Part shown: one piece after another, positions 35,865 through 45,689 of the stretch
Layout: every line of letters begins with the position of its first letter
Numbering within the stretch: position 1 is the stretch's first letter
Assembly (NCBI RefSeq): GCF_006569205.1
Contig: NZ_VIGD01000005.1
Coordinates: forward strand, 62,001 to 126,000
Direction of reading: 5' to 3'
Origin: Ureibacillus terrenus
Lineage (GTDB): Bacteria > Bacillota > Bacilli > Bacillales_A > Planococcaceae
DNA length: 64,000 bases
Program-made: the position numbers and the translations under genes
Notes under the pieces: generated by a model
The model's database searches: none
The model's input: the letters and a program-made list of their open reading frames with translations, nothing else
What the model was told of the DNA's origin: nothing

Positions 35865-36190
35865 CTTTAAGAGTCTTGTAATTTTACAGTTTCTTTTCAT
35901 CGGTATGCAAAATTTATCTATATTTCCAATTGAATGGTTTATTTCTGTGTAATTTATACCTTTTTTATGAAAATAATTCCATCATCATTGATTCCTTTTC
36001 ATCAATTGGGCGGTCAGCTTTTATCTTTTTTATCGGCTTCCGCTTTAAGGTTTTAATAAATTTCTGCGATTTTCCCGCAAAGCATCGGACAATGCTTCTT
36101 CTGATATTCCGCGCACAAAAGAATACGACTACATCGTGACCATTACGGTTACATATCGATACATATTCAATACACCCTGTTTATACATAT

Positions 36191-36221
36191 AAAAAAACCT
36201 GGCGAAGAGCCAGGCTTTTTT
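36191..36221. terminator. Symmetric terminator downstream of yvlB
   Basis: AAAAAAACCTGGC and GCCAGGCTTTTTT around a GAAGA loop, which gives a functional U run on either strand. Confidence 0.9.
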
Positions 36222-36368
36222 AATCCGATTGCAATGGTTTTGTATGAAATTGCTCGTGCCCTCTCAAATTTCCATGTCATCTGCAAGATTAAAAACCACA
36301 ATGAATCTATATGGCGGCTGATTGAACTGGCGCACTAAATAATAAATAAGGAAGGAACCCTGAAAATA

Positions 36369-37583
36369 TCAGGATTCCCCGCCCAACGTCGTATATCGGA
36401 TAATGATGCTTCCTGTACGGGATTCGCCGATCAGTTTTAATACAGGGGCGTTTTCAACGATTTTGTCAAATTGGACGGTTTTTGCAAAGAATTGATCTTC
36501 AAGAGTCCGTGTGGAAACATCCTGCAATCCAAGGTCGACTCTTCCGACATTGGTTGAAGCCGTACCGTTGATGGAAACCGTTTTTGGCACATAGAGCTCC
36601 ACCGTTCCGGCAACCGTTTGGGCCTTCACTTTGCGTGCATTGTGATCATGGGTTGTGACAATGACGGCGCCATTCGCGGATTCCGCTTCCACTTCCCTGA
36701 GCTCCCCTTCCACATAAATCCGGCCATTCACTGTCTGAACTTCCAAATCTTCGCCTTTTACGCGCACTACTTCAACCGGACCGTTGCCGGATTCCACATC
36801 GGCATTTTCAAATTGCCCCGACGTGTATTTGATTGGGCCGTTGTAAGTGCGGAGTTTGACGAGTTTGGAATTCAATCCGTCGATGGAAACGCCGCCGTTC
36901 AACATTTTGACCAGCACAATATCATATTGCTTTTCAGGAATGGCAAGCTGCACGTTCACCTGCGTCAATTTGGAAGGGGATTTTAATTCCAACTTGCCGT
37001 CAGAAAATTTTACAAACTCGCGCTCAAATTCCGAAATCGTTTTTTCTTCATCATTGTCGATGCTGAATGTTTTGACCTTCGCCGACACTTTCAACTCATC
37101 CGCGTCAGCGCGCACCGCTTCCACTTTCCCGTTAGGAATTTCGATTTGAATGGCTCTCACTTCATCGCCTTTGAAGGAATATTGCTTTTCAAATTCGACT
37201 TTGGCATTGCCGAGAGGGAAATCAAGATCAAGTTCTTTCAGCTTTTTAAAGGCCGTGCCGAGGACGCCCATCATGCGGCTTGATAGTTCCGTCAAATCTT
37301 CTTTCACTTCATTCACAAACTCGTCCATTTTTTTGTTGAATTCTTTGCTGTTAAAGTTTTTCCCAAAAAGATCGTCAAAGCCCGATGTTTTTTTCGAACC
37401 AGCCTGCTGCTCCTGATGGTGGGACTCTTTGTTTGTTGGCGGCAACGGAACCGCATTGGACTGGGTTTCAGTGGAAGTGGATTGTTGCTTTTTGTTTAAC
37501 GCTTCCAGCAACGTAAGCGCTTCTTCCGCGGTAATGACACCGTCTTCCACCAGCTTCATGATTCGTTTACGTTCTTGATCCAT
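36369..37583 (-). CDS. yvlB: YvlB-like protein with SHOCT-like N-terminus and DUF4097 repeats
   Basis: A 404-aa protein with no signal or TM segment. The N-terminus (MDQERKRIMKLVEDGVITAE, then EALTLLEAL) is the SHOCT-like leader; a Q/T/S-rich linker follows. The C-terminal two thirds is a right-handed beta-solenoid DUF4097 domain with recurring units such as LRTYNGPIKY and AESANGAVIVT. B. subtilis yvlB belongs to the sigma-W envelope-stress regulon, and here the upstream region has an ECF-type promoter. GGGAGG eight bases upstream sets the start at ATG 37583. Biochemical function is unknown. Confidence 0.85.
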   Translation of the reverse strand: MDQERKRIMKLVEDGVITAEEALTLLEALNKKQQSTSTETQSNAVPLPPTNKESHHQEQQAGSKKTSGFDDLFGKNFNSKEFNKKMDEFVNEVKEDLTELSSRMMGVLGTAFKKLKELDLDFPLGNAKVEFEKQYSFKGDEVRAIQIEIPNGKVEAVRADADELKVSAKVKTFSIDNDEEKTISEFEREFVKFSDGKLELKSPSKLTQVNVQLAIPEKQYDIVLVKMLNGGVSIDGLNSKLVKLRTYNGPIKYTSGQFENADVESGNGPVEVVRVKGEDLEVQTVNGRIYVEGELREVEAESANGAVIVTTHDHNARKVKAQTVAGTVELYVPKTVSINGTASTNVGRVDLGLQDVSTRTLEDQFFAKTVQFDKIVENAPVLKLIGESRTGSIIIRYTTLGGES

Positions 37584-37616
37584 ATTCAACGCCTCCCTGA
37601 GAATTCTATACCATCA

Positions 37617-37645
37617 TATACGTTAGAATTCCCAAAAAAGTTTCC
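37617..37645 (-). promoter_or_regulatory. ECF (sigma-W-like) promoter of yvlB
   Basis: On the minus strand, GGAAAC (37640-37645) and CGTATA (37617-37622) are 17 bp apart, close to the B. subtilis sigma-W pattern TGAAAC-N16/17-CGTA. It lies about 27-35 bp before the start codon. An 8-bp inverted repeat (GAATTCTA...TAGAATTC, 37601-37631) overlaps the -10. Confidence 0.65.
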
Positions 37646-37765
37646 AAATTCATTGAAATTGCGAAGATTTTCACTTTTTGTATACAAAAAATCCGGAAAG
37701 GCGGACAGGTTGCGATTGTTAATGAATGTAGCCGCCGATTCCGGAACACTTTTATCTATATGATG

Positions 37766-38320
37766 TTATTTTGCGAATGAAGCGACATAAGGAATTTTTT
37801 TCAATACAACGCATACCGGGATGGCAATTATGATTCCAACGGCATTTTGCACAAGGTCTCCCGGGATGGATGCAAGCGGCATAATCCAGCTTGAAAACAT
37901 GATGGCTTCGCCGATGTAATACACTCCGACCATCACAGGAATGGAGACGATGGTTGCCATCAAGTTTTTCACAAAGCTCTCGCCACGGCTTCCATTGGAC
38001 CAGGCAATTTTCCCGACAATATATCCTTGTAAAGCTCTGGATATAATCGTGATGGGAGCCCAAACAAGCCAACCCCCGACAAGATCGAACAATCCCATTC
38101 CCGCTGCTCCGGCAATGGCCCCTTTTTTCGGCCCGAACAAAATGGAAGCGATAAAAAGCATGGCTGTTCCCAAATGCACCAAACCGCCATTGGATGCAAT
38201 CGGCAATTTAATATTGATAAATAGTGTCGAAAGGAACACAAGAGCAATCAAAATGGACTGGATGGTTAAATCAACCGTCCTGGAACGCTGCTTTGTCAAT
38301 GGATTTGTATTTTGCATCAT
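37766..38320 (-). CDS. ECF-type vitamin transporter S component
   Basis: A 184-aa protein with six hydrophobic segments. The segments GGLVHLGTAMLFIASILFG and KKGAIAGAAGMGLFDLVGG are typical of substrate-binding S components of energy-coupling-factor transporters. The substrate (a vitamin or pyrimidine-like molecule) cannot be read from the sequence. No A or T components are nearby, so it should use the shared housekeeping ECF module. AAAGGGG precedes the ATG. Confidence 0.75.
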   Translation of the reverse strand: MMQNTNPLTKQRSRTVDLTIQSILIALVFLSTLFINIKLPIASNGGLVHLGTAMLFIASILFGPKKGAIAGAAGMGLFDLVGGWLVWAPITIISRALQGYIVGKIAWSNGSRGESFVKNLMATIVSIPVMVGVYYIGEAIMFSSWIMPLASIPGDLVQNAVGIIIAIPVCVVLKKIPYVASFAK

Positions 38321-38453
38321 CTCATCCCCTTTAAGTCATCAAATTTAATCACTACAATATCAGAAACGTGGTATCTATAAAAGTGCCAATTTTATATAAT
38401 TGGACCATGCCAGATTTTCTGGGGACTCGATTTGCTTCAGGGGACACGTATTT

Positions 38454-38667
38454 GCCGAGTTTCACTTCTCCCCCCAAGCGGGAATCTCTTGTGCCCAAGG
38501 CGAGCCCGTTTATGTCCAAGATGAACTCTTATCCGCCCATGATGATTTCGTTTGTGCCCAAGCCATTACCTTATCTGCCCGAGTTGTCTTCGTATGTGCC
38601 CAAGATGGAAGCTTATCTGCCCATGATGATTTCGTTTGTGCCCAAGTGACCTTGTATCCGGCCGAGC
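38454..38667. repeat. Tandem 21-bp repeat array A
   Basis: About ten units with a core GCCCAAG (or GTCCAAG, GCCCATG, GCCCGAG). Core starts are at 38472, 38493, 38514, 38535, 38556, 38577, 38598, 38619 and 38640, exactly 21 bp apart. Alternate units read TATCTGCCC and TTTGTGCCC, giving a 42-bp super-unit. It is the same family as array B near 51.2-51.7 kb, in the opposite orientation. Frames stay open because 21 is a multiple of three, but there is no start signal. Confidence 0.9.
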
Positions 38668-38706
38668 CCGGGATTCTACCTTCACTTTCGCAAAGTCATT
38701 CCAAAT

Positions 38707-38746
38707 AAAAAAGCGAATGGAGCATATTTTCTCCATTCGCTTTTTT
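38707..38746. terminator. Terminator of uvrA
   Basis: AAAAAAGCGAATGGAG and its complement (16-bp stem, 8-nt loop). T runs result on both strands. Confidence 0.9.
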
Positions 38747-38786
38747 CCGGACTAAAACCATGCAGCCCAACATCATTCCGATATCA

Positions 38787-41654
38787 TCATTTTTCCGATG
38801 CCTGCGCCAACAATTGTTCCATGCGCTTGCGGTCGCGTTCCAAAATCGGCTTCAGATATCGGCCGGTATAGGAGTTCGGGTTTTCGGCCACCTCTTCCGG
38901 CGTGCCTGTCGCAACGATGGTTCCTCCTTTGTCCCCGCCTTCCGGACCCAAATCGATGATGTAATCGACGGTCTTAATGACATCCAAATTATGCTCGATC
39001 ACAAGCACCGTATCGCCGTTATCCACAAGACGCTGCAATACTTTGAGCAGCCTTGCGATGTCATCCGTGTGGAGACCCGTCGTCGGTTCATCCAAAATAT
39101 AGAATGATTTACCGGTTGAACGGCGGTGCAGTTCCGAAGCCAATTTCACCCGCTGCGCTTCCCCGCCGGACAAGGTTGTCGCGGGCTGGCCCAATTTCAT
39201 GTAACCGAGGCCGACATCCACCAGCGTTTGCAGCTTCCGGTGGATTTTCGGAATGTTTTCGAAAAACTCTGCCGCTTCTTCGATGGTCATGTCCAATACA
39301 TCCGCAATATTTTTGCCTTTATATTTCACTTCCAGCGTTTCGCGGTTGTAGCGCTTGCCATGGCAGACTTCGCAAGGCACGTACACATCCGGCAAAAAGT
39401 GCATCTCGATTTTGATGATGCCGTCGCCGGAGCAGGCTTCGCAGCGGCCGCCTTTGATGTTGAAGCTGAAGCGTCCTTTTTTATAGCCGCGCACTTTCGC
39501 CTCGTTGGTGGAAGCAAACACTTCCCGGATATCGTCAAACACGCCCGTATAAGTGGCCGGATTGGAACGAGGCGTGCGGCCGATCGGCGACTGGTCGATA
39601 TCGATCACCTTATCCAAATGTTCGAGGCCTAGAATTTCTTTATGTTTTCCCGGTTTCGTTCTAGCCCGGTTCAATTCCTGGGCCAGTCTCTTATACAGAA
39701 TTTCGTTCACCAATGTAGATTTTCCCGAACCGGAAACGCCGGTCACCGCCACGAACATCCCCAGCGGAATATCCACATTGATTTTTTTCAAGTTGTTCTC
39801 GGCGGCCCCTTTGATCGTAATCTTGCGGCCGTCCGGTTTTCTCCGCTCGCGGGGCAGCGGAATGAATTTCTTGCCGCTCAAATATTGCCCGGTGATGGAT
39901 TTTTCATTTTTCATCACTTCTTCCGGCGTTCCGGCGGCGACAATCTCCCCTCCTCGGGAACCGGCGCCAGGACCCACATCAATCAAATAATCCGCCGCAA
40001 GCATCGTATCTTCATCGTGTTCGACCACAAGCAATGTATTGCCGAGATCCCGCATTTGTTGCAGCGTATGAATCAGTTTATCATTGTCCCGCTGATGCAA
40101 TCCGATGGACGGTTCATCCAGCACATACAATACCCCCGTTAAACGGGAGCCGATTTGCGTCGCCAGCCGGATCCGCTGCGCCTCCCCGCCGGATAGCGTG
40201 CCGGCTGTCCGGCTCAACGTCAAATATTCCAGTCCCACATTCAATAAAAATTCCAGACGGTCCCGGATTTCCTTCAAAATCAGGCGCGCAATCTGCATGT
40301 CCTTTTCGGATAGCCGCAGTTGGAAGACGTACTCGTACAACTCCTCCACGGATAAATCCGTGATTTCCGCGATATTCTTGCCGTCAATTTTCACGGCAAG
40401 GCTCTCCGGCTTCAACCGTTTGCCTTTGCAGGTCGGACATTTCTGCTCCGTCATGAATTTCTCCATCGTTTCACGGACCCAATCGGAAGTCGTTTCCCGG
40501 TAGCGCCGTTCAATGTTGTGGACGACTCCTTCAAAAACGATTTCTTTGTCGTGGACGCTGCCAAACTCGCTTTCATAATAAAAGTGAATTTTTTCTCCAT
40601 TGGAACCATATAAAATGATGTCGAGCTGTTCCTTCGTCAATTCGGAAACCGGCACATCCATCGGAATGTTGTAATGGCTGCACACCGCTTTCAAGAGCTG
40701 CGGGTAGTATTGGGAGCTTGTCGGTTCCCAGGGAGCGATGGCATGTTCTTCAAGGGTTTTGCTCCAATCCGGTATGACCAGATCGATGTCCACTTTCAAT
40801 TTGGAACCGAGCCCGTCGCATTCCGGACATGCCCCGAAAGGACTGTTGAAGGAGAACATGCGCGGCTCCAGCTCCCCGATGGAAAAACCGCAGATCGGGC
40901 AGGCATGATGCTCGCTGAACAGCAGTTCCTCATGCCCCATCACATCGACGATCGCCCGGCCATCTGCCAGTTTCAGCGCCGTTTCAAGGGAGTCGCTCAA
41001 CCGCGCTTCAATCCCCTCTTTGATGACAATCCGGTCCACCACCACTTCGATATTGTGCTTTTTATTTTTATCCAGTTCAATGTTGTCATCCAAATCACGC
41101 AGTTCCCCATCGACGCGGACGCGGACATAGCCCTGTTTTTTCAAATCTTCCAGAAGCTTCGCATGCGTCCCCTTTTTCCCGGAAATCACCGGCGCCAATA
41201 GCTGCACCCTCGTCCGTTCCGGATACTCCAGGATGCGGTCGACCATCTGCTCGATCGTCTGGGAAGTGATTTCGATCCCGTGGGTCGGGCAGACCGGCTT
41301 TCCGATGCGGGCAAACAACAGGCGCAAATAATCGTAGATCTCCGTCACGGTGCCGACCGTTGAACGGGGGTTTCGGCTCGTCGTTTTTTGGTCGATGGAA
41401 ATCGCCGGGGACAGCCCTTCGATGGAATCCACATCCGGCTTGTCCATTTGCCCCAAAAATTGGCGGGCATAACTGGATAAAGATTCCACATATCTCCGCT
41501 GACCCTCGGCATAAATCGTATCGAACGCCAAGGAAGATTTCCCGGAACCGGAAAGGCCCGTCAACACGACGAGCTTGTCCCGTGGAATCGTCACATCAAT
41601 GTTTTTTAAGTTATGGGAACGTGCACCCCGCACGACAATTTGTTTATTTTCCAC
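38787..41654 (-). CDS. uvrA: Excinuclease ABC subunit A
   Basis: A 955-aa protein. I set the start at GTG 41654 because AAAGGTGA is five bases upstream and the product then begins [19 protein letters not shown], like other UvrA; a longer in-frame ATG at 41678 has no site. Two ABC ATPase modules are present (Walker [10 protein letters not shown] and GVSGSGKST; signatures TLSGGEAQR twice), with zinc fingers in [12 protein letters not shown]...CPEC and CEACSGDG...CEVC. UvrA dimers find bulky lesions and load UvrB. It lies 61 bp after uvrB in one operon. Confidence 0.96.
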   Translation of the reverse strand: MENKQIVVRGARSHNLKNIDVTIPRDKLVVLTGLSGSGKSSLAFDTIYAEGQRRYVESLSSYARQFLGQMDKPDVDSIEGLSPAISIDQKTTSRNPRSTVGTVTEIYDYLRLLFARIGKPVCPTHGIEITSQTIEQMVDRILEYPERTRVQLLAPVISGKKGTHAKLLEDLKKQGYVRVRVDGELRDLDDNIELDKNKKHNIEVVVDRIVIKEGIEARLSDSLETALKLADGRAIVDVMGHEELLFSEHHACPICGFSIGELEPRMFSFNSPFGACPECDGLGSKLKVDIDLVIPDWSKTLEEHAIAPWEPTSSQYYPQLLKAVCSHYNIPMDVPVSELTKEQLDIILYGSNGEKIHFYYESEFGSVHDKEIVFEGVVHNIERRYRETTSDWVRETMEKFMTEQKCPTCKGKRLKPESLAVKIDGKNIAEITDLSVEELYEYVFQLRLSEKDMQIARLILKEIRDRLEFLLNVGLEYLTLSRTAGTLSGGEAQRIRLATQIGSRLTGVLYVLDEPSIGLHQRDNDKLIHTLQQMRDLGNTLLVVEHDEDTMLAADYLIDVGPGAGSRGGEIVAAGTPEEVMKNEKSITGQYLSGKKFIPLPRERRKPDGRKITIKGAAENNLKKINVDIPLGMFVAVTGVSGSGKSTLVNEILYKRLAQELNRARTKPGKHKEILGLEHLDKVIDIDQSPIGRTPRSNPATYTGVFDDIREVFASTNEAKVRGYKKGRFSFNIKGGRCEACSGDGIIKIEMHFLPDVYVPCEVCHGKRYNRETLEVKYKGKNIADVLDMTIEEAAEFFENIPKIHRKLQTLVDVGLGYMKLGQPATTLSGGEAQRVKLASELHRRSTGKSFYILDEPTTGLHTDDIARLLKVLQRLVDNGDTVLVIEHNLDVIKTVDYIIDLGPEGGDKGGTIVATGTPEEVAENPNSYTGRYLKPILERDRKRMEQLLAQASEK

Positions 41655-41715
41655 ATTCGTCACCTTTCTATTTGCCATTCAAACATGGCGAAATTTCTGA
41701 GGATAAATTCCTCCA

Positions 41716-43701
41716 TTACATTTCGGCTTTCAATTCAAAGATGGTGTCACGCAATTCGGCGGCCCGTTCGAAATCGAGCGCCTTCGCTGCTTCCTTCATT
41801 TCCTTTTCGAGGGACTCTATTAATTTTTCCAATTCGGATTTTGTCAATTTCTTGCCTTTCGTGATTTTTGTAATATATTTCTCTTCCTCTTCCGCTACAT
41901 GAGTGGCGCGAATCAGTTCAGGAATTTCTTTCCGGATCGTTTTCGGCACGATGCCATGTTCCTTATTATAGGCTTCCTGGATGGAGCGGCGGCGCTTCGT
42001 TTCCTCTATCGCCCTTCTCATCGATTCGGTAACCGTGTCCGCATACATGATGACGTGGCCGTTGGCATTCCGCGCCGCCCGTCCAATCGTTTGGATCAAG
42101 GAAGTTTCCGAACGCAGGAATCCTTCTTTATCCGCATCGAGGATGGCAATCAATGATACTTCCGGAATATCCAATCCTTCCCGCAGCAAATTGATGCCGA
42201 CGAGCACGTCGAACGTTCCTTTTCTTAACTCGCGGATGATTTCAATCCGCTCAAGGGTTTTGATTTCCGAGTGGAGATAGGCGACTTTGATGCCGATTTC
42301 TTTCAAATAATCGGTCAAGTCTTCCGCCATCTTTTTCGTCAGCGTCGTGACGAGCACCCGTTCATCTTTTTTCGCCCGTTTTTGGATTTCATCCACCAAA
42401 TCATCAATTTGCCCCTCGCTTGGGCGGACATCGATGGTCGGATCGAGAAGCCCCGTCGGACGGATGATTTGTTCAACCATCTCGTCGCAATGTTCTTTCT
42501 CATAGGGACCCGGAGTGGCGGATACATAAATGATCTGGTTGATGTGCTTTTCAAACTCTTCAAAAGTCAACGGGCGGTTATCTAATGCGGAAGGCAGGCG
42601 GAATCCGTAATCGACCAGCACCTGTTTCCGGGAACGGTCGCCGTTGTACATGCCCCGGATCTGAGGCAGCGTGACGTGGCTTTCATCCACAACGATCAGA
42701 AAATCATCAGGGAAATAGTCGAGCAACGTATATGGAGTCGCTCCCGGTTCGCGCAATGTCAAGTGGCGGGAATAGTTTTCGATGCCAGAGCAATAGCCCA
42801 TTTCCCTCATCATTTCCAAGTCGTACTTTGTGCGCTGTTCCAACCGCTGCGCTTCCAAAAGCTTTCCTTCTGCCCGAAATTTTTCAAGCTGCTCTTCCAG
42901 TTCTTTCTCGATATTTTCAATGGCTTTTTTCATTTTGTCTTCTCTTGTAACGAAGTGGGAAGCTGGATAAATGGCCACATGATTTCGATCACCAATGATT
43001 TCTCCAGTCAATGCATCTACTTCCCGAATGCGGTCCACTTCATCACCGAAAAATTCAACGCGTATGCAATGTTCATCCCGGGAAGCAGGGAAAATTTCTA
43101 CCACATCGCCGCGCACTCGGAACGTTCCCCGCTGGAAGTTCACATCATTCCGTTCATATTGGATGTCCACTAAGCGGCGGAGCAATTGGTTCCGTTCGAT
43201 TTCCATGCCTTTTCGGACCGATACGACCATCTCGCGGTATTCATCCGGATCCCCCAGGCCGTAGATGCAGGAAACGGATGCCACAATGATGACATCCCTT
43301 CTTTCAAACAGCGCGCTGGTGGCGGAGTGGCGCAATTTATCAATTTCGTCGTTGATGCTGGCATCCTTTTCAATGTATGTATCCGATTGCGGCACATACG
43401 CTTCCGGCTGGTAATAGTCGTAGTAGCTGACAAAATATTCTACCGCATTGTTTGGAAAAAATTGTTTGAATTCGCTGTATAATTGGCCGGCGAGGGTTTT
43501 ATTGTGGGCAATGACCAGCGTCGGTTTATTGACTTCTTTAATGACGTTCGAAATGGTGAACGTTTTTCCGGTACCCGTCGCCCCGAGCAGCGTCTGGTGT
43601 TTCTTTCCTTCCTTGATGCCCTGTACAAGCTTGGCAATCGCTTGCGGCTGATCGCCGCTCGGTTCATAGGGAGCATGCAATTCAAATGCATCAGCCATCA
43701 T
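41716..43701 (-). CDS. uvrB: Excinuclease ABC subunit B
   Basis: A 661-aa damage-verification helicase. Walker A is [10 protein letters not shown] (about 39-48), the beta-hairpin region is around [13 protein letters not shown], helicase motif II is in VVDESHVTL, motif VI is in QTIGRAARN, and the C-terminal UvrC-binding domain is [11 protein letters not shown] with [19 protein letters not shown] sets the start at 43701. A LexA-like box lies about 70-85 bp upstream, in keeping with SOS control of uvrBA. Confidence 0.96.
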   Translation of the reverse strand: MMADAFELHAPYEPSGDQPQAIAKLVQGIKEGKKHQTLLGATGTGKTFTISNVIKEVNKPTLVIAHNKTLAGQLYSEFKQFFPNNAVEYFVSYYDYYQPEAYVPQSDTYIEKDASINDEIDKLRHSATSALFERRDVIIVASVSCIYGLGDPDEYREMVVSVRKGMEIERNQLLRRLVDIQYERNDVNFQRGTFRVRGDVVEIFPASRDEHCIRVEFFGDEVDRIREVDALTGEIIGDRNHVAIYPASHFVTREDKMKKAIENIEKELEEQLEKFRAEGKLLEAQRLEQRTKYDLEMMREMGYCSGIENYSRHLTLREPGATPYTLLDYFPDDFLIVVDESHVTLPQIRGMYNGDRSRKQVLVDYGFRLPSALDNRPLTFEEFEKHINQIIYVSATPGPYEKEHCDEMVEQIIRPTGLLDPTIDVRPSEGQIDDLVDEIQKRAKKDERVLVTTLTKKMAEDLTDYLKEIGIKVAYLHSEIKTLERIEIIRELRKGTFDVLVGINLLREGLDIPEVSLIAILDADKEGFLRSETSLIQTIGRAARNANGHVIMYADTVTESMRRAIEETKRRRSIQEAYNKEHGIVPKTIRKEIPELIRATHVAEEEEKYITKITKGKKLTKSELEKLIESLEKEMKEAAKALDFERAAELRDTIFELKAEM

Positions 43702-43770
43702 TCACTCGTCCTTTCCCAATATGTCGTATGAATATTTTAGCATAACCCCTGCCAAATATCATTTATTTTG

Positions 43771-43784
43771 CGAACGTACATTCT
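43771..43784. promoter_or_regulatory. LexA-box-like site upstream of uvrBA
   Basis: CGAACGTACATTCT matches 8 of the 10 fixed bases of the Bacillus consensus CGAACnnnnGTTCG. On the minus strand a TAAAAT with extended TGC follows about 30 bp downstream, so the site sits at the promoter. Confidence 0.6.
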
Positions 43785-43807
43785 GAAAACAGGTTCCGGA
43801 AAAGCAA

Positions 43808-43866
43808 CAAAAGGCCGCCCTTGCACAGCTTGTATTATAAAGCGTGTGCGAAAGGCGGCCTTTTTG
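43808..43866 (-). terminator. Terminator of the IDEAL-domain gene
   Basis: AAAAGGCCGCC and GGCGGCCTTTTT enclose a 34-nt loop with a smaller inner pairing (GCTT/AAGC). T-rich sequence follows on the minus strand. Confidence 0.75.
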
Positions 43867-43879
43867 AATGGGACGTGGC

Positions 43880-44119
43880 TCACTTTAACGATTCCTGCAA
43901 CTCTTTTAATTCCTTGGCGTATTTGTGGAATGCTTCCTCATCTCTTTCGTCCAATGCTTGATCGATGAATTCTTTCAGCTGCTCAATCCGGTGCAATCTT
44001 TGCAAACGATTCAAGAACAGATCCACGTAGATTTCATTGAGCAATTTCTCCGAGTCGTTGATTTCCGGGTTTGACCCTGCGGCACTTGAAAAGTTTGCGT
44101 AATAATTGTTTTTATCCAT
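43880..44119 (-). CDS. Small IDEAL-domain protein
   Basis: A 79-aa protein from the ATG at 44119 (GGGGTGAT just upstream; GTG and ATG codons at 44128 and 44125 are alternatives). The C-terminal half holds an IDEAL-type segment, EQLKEFIDQALDERDEEAFH, after an N-terminal polar stretch. IDEAL domains in Bacillales occur as short helical adaptors, for example in YpiB-like proteins and at the end of ComK-related regulators. Its partner is unknown. It lies between uvrB and comK, convergent with neither. Confidence 0.65.
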   Translation of the reverse strand: MDKNNYYANFSSAAGSNPEINDSEKLLNEIYVDLFLNRLQRLHRIEQLKEFIDQALDERDEEAFHKYAKELKELQESLK

Positions 44120-44595
44120 CGACATCACCCCGATTCCTTTTTTCTATTATAAAAAATCGTGAGTGAATTTTCAATATTTTTAGAAAAATAAAATTCTTGC
44201 AGTATAATTTTGGGCATTTCTGCTTCCTTTTTTTCTTTTTCCTTATGTGTAAATTTTCATATATGTGCAGAATTAAACTTTCTTCCGAAATCCTATTCCA
44301 CGATCGGGATCATTGAATTTGCTGTGCATTCCCGAAAAGATCCGGCACCCTTTTTTTTCAATTCAATATTTTCAGAATTTTGCGTTGATTTTCCCATCCC
44401 TACTCAGTATTATGAAAATAAAACTATATAATTCCCATTTTTTAATAATTAATGTATATATTGGGTATCCCTTCTTATTCTATTTATCCTAGAGGTTTAA
44501 AAAGTTCCCCTGCCTGTTCCGTTCAGATAAAATCCTTTATTTTGTCTTTAATTTAACAATATTTCTCTTTTATTTAATTTTTTTCTATTTCCCTG
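44120..44595. other. AT-rich spacer upstream of comK
   Basis: About 480 bp, strongly AT-rich, with long A and T tracts that would give intrinsic bending. No gene is visible. It precedes the comK promoter and may hold binding sites for ComK and the repressors that act on such promoters in B. subtilis. I could not point to a perfect K-box (AAAA-N5-TTTT). Confidence 0.4.
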
Positions 44596-44624
44596 TTGAC
44601 ACGATGATGGTTTGTAAGTATTAT
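44596..44624 (+). promoter_or_regulatory. Sigma-A promoter of comK
   Basis: TTGACA (44596-44601) and TATTAT (44619-44624) with a 17-bp spacer: a perfect -35 and a good -10. The predicted leader is about 95 nt before GGAGAGGTGG and the ATG. Confidence 0.8.
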
Positions 44625-44727
44625 GAAAATGTAACTATTAAACTTACAAAAAATTAAAATAATAGAATAATATGGAATTTACAAACCAACAAACACTATA
44701 ACAAATGAATAGGAGAGGTGGAATTTT

Positions 44728-45237
44728 ATGACAACTGTAAAAAAAGTAAAGTCATATTATATTTCGCCTAAAACTTATACAATTGAACCTATTGAATATG
44801 AAGGCAAAACTTGCTCGCGCGTTTCCGAAAAATCTTCTGTCTACATCGTTGAAAAAAAGCCGTACAAAATCGTTGATGATACATACAGGAAGCTTGGTTC
44901 GACCTACCAGGCGGCCATCGATTTTTCAAAAAGGTTTTTGGGGAACAGAAAGAAAGTCCCAATCGTTGTTCCCTACCAGCAGCTTTACAGCTTGATTCCC
45001 GTTTTCTCGCCTCATTCCCTGAAAAACATTTGGATTTCGCAGCACGCCATACACAAAATCCAACAAAGCAAAGGGAAGACGATTGTCATTCTAAAAAATG
45101 ATGATGTCATTCATCTGCCAATCCACTACCTTTCCTTTATGAGTCAATTTGGAAACGCCACGCTGCTGCTAAATCATGCCATTGAAGAACGGGCAGAGAT
45201 TCAAAGAACGTTAAGTTTTCTCGACGACCTCGAGTGA
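44728..45237 (+). CDS. comK: ComK-family competence transcription factor
   Basis: A 169-aa protein. Landmarks shared with ComK are the N-terminal EYEGKTCSRVSEKSSVYIV, the KPYKIVDDTYRKLGSTYQ segment, the central NIWISQHAIHKI, and the C-terminal LPIHYLSFMSQFGNATLL. ComK activates DNA-uptake and recombination genes. Compared with the B. subtilis protein the basic middle (KRFLGNRKKVPIV) is conserved in position, but the C-terminus is slightly different. It has a strong promoter and ribosome binding site. Its last 27 bp overlap the convergent yhjD-like gene. Confidence 0.82.
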   Translation: MTTVKKVKSYYISPKTYTIEPIEYEGKTCSRVSEKSSVYIVEKKPYKIVDDTYRKLGSTYQAAIDFSKRFLGNRKKVPIVVPYQQLYSLIPVFSPHSLKNIWISQHAIHKIQQSKGKTIVILKNDDVIHLPIHYLSFMSQFGNATLLLNHAIEERAEIQRTLSFLDDLE

Positions 45238-45597
45238 CGGATTGGAAGCTTTCGTTAAGTAGAGGTTCAGCAACTCTTCCACCCGGTTCCTCAACCGGAT
45301 GTTGGAATATCTTCTGACTTCCATGACATGCTTATAATAAAAGCGATACTCTGTAAATAAATCATCGCTTCCCCCTCTTTCCACTTTTAAGAAGCGTCTT
45401 TTTAAATAGGATTTTGCTTCTTGCAAATCGCTCATGGCCAGCCTTTTGGCTTCTTCGATCAAATGAAGGTAAGGTCTTTTCAGCTTGAAAGGGCCCTGTT
45501 CGATGAACCTGCAATCTCTTTCCAAAATGGTAATCAACATCGGCAAATAAATGGCTGATTCCAAATGAGGGACAGCTTCAATCGGAATATGCGCCAT
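45211..45597 (-). CDS. YhjD-like protein of unknown function
   Basis: A 128-aa soluble, mostly helical protein. AGGAGG before the ATG sets the start. The body (ESAIYLPMLITILERD near residue 13, then GPFKLKRPYLHLIEEA and LFTEYRFYYKHVMEVRR) resembles B. subtilis YhjD, which I recall only in outline. No motif for catalysis is seen. Its 3' end overlaps that of comK by 27 bp, so the two convergent mRNAs would be complementary there. Confidence 0.65.
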   Translation of the reverse strand: MAHIPIEAVPHLESAIYLPMLITILERDCRFIEQGPFKLKRPYLHLIEEAKRLAMSDLQEAKSYLKRRFLKVERGGSDDLFTEYRFYYKHVMEVRRYSNIRLRNRVEELLNLYLTKASNPSLEVVEKT

Positions 45598-45689
45598 ATC
45601 AATTCCTCCTTAAAAGATTGCATCAGGATACGAACAAACGTTCTGTTCTTATTATAGAACATTTTTGTACAAAAATGCAATGCTCTTCA

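Noticed and set aside
38400-38708. Plus-strand frames across array A as a small secreted or repeat protein
   Set aside because: Same reasoning as for array B; two different frames are open over the same bases and neither has a start signal.
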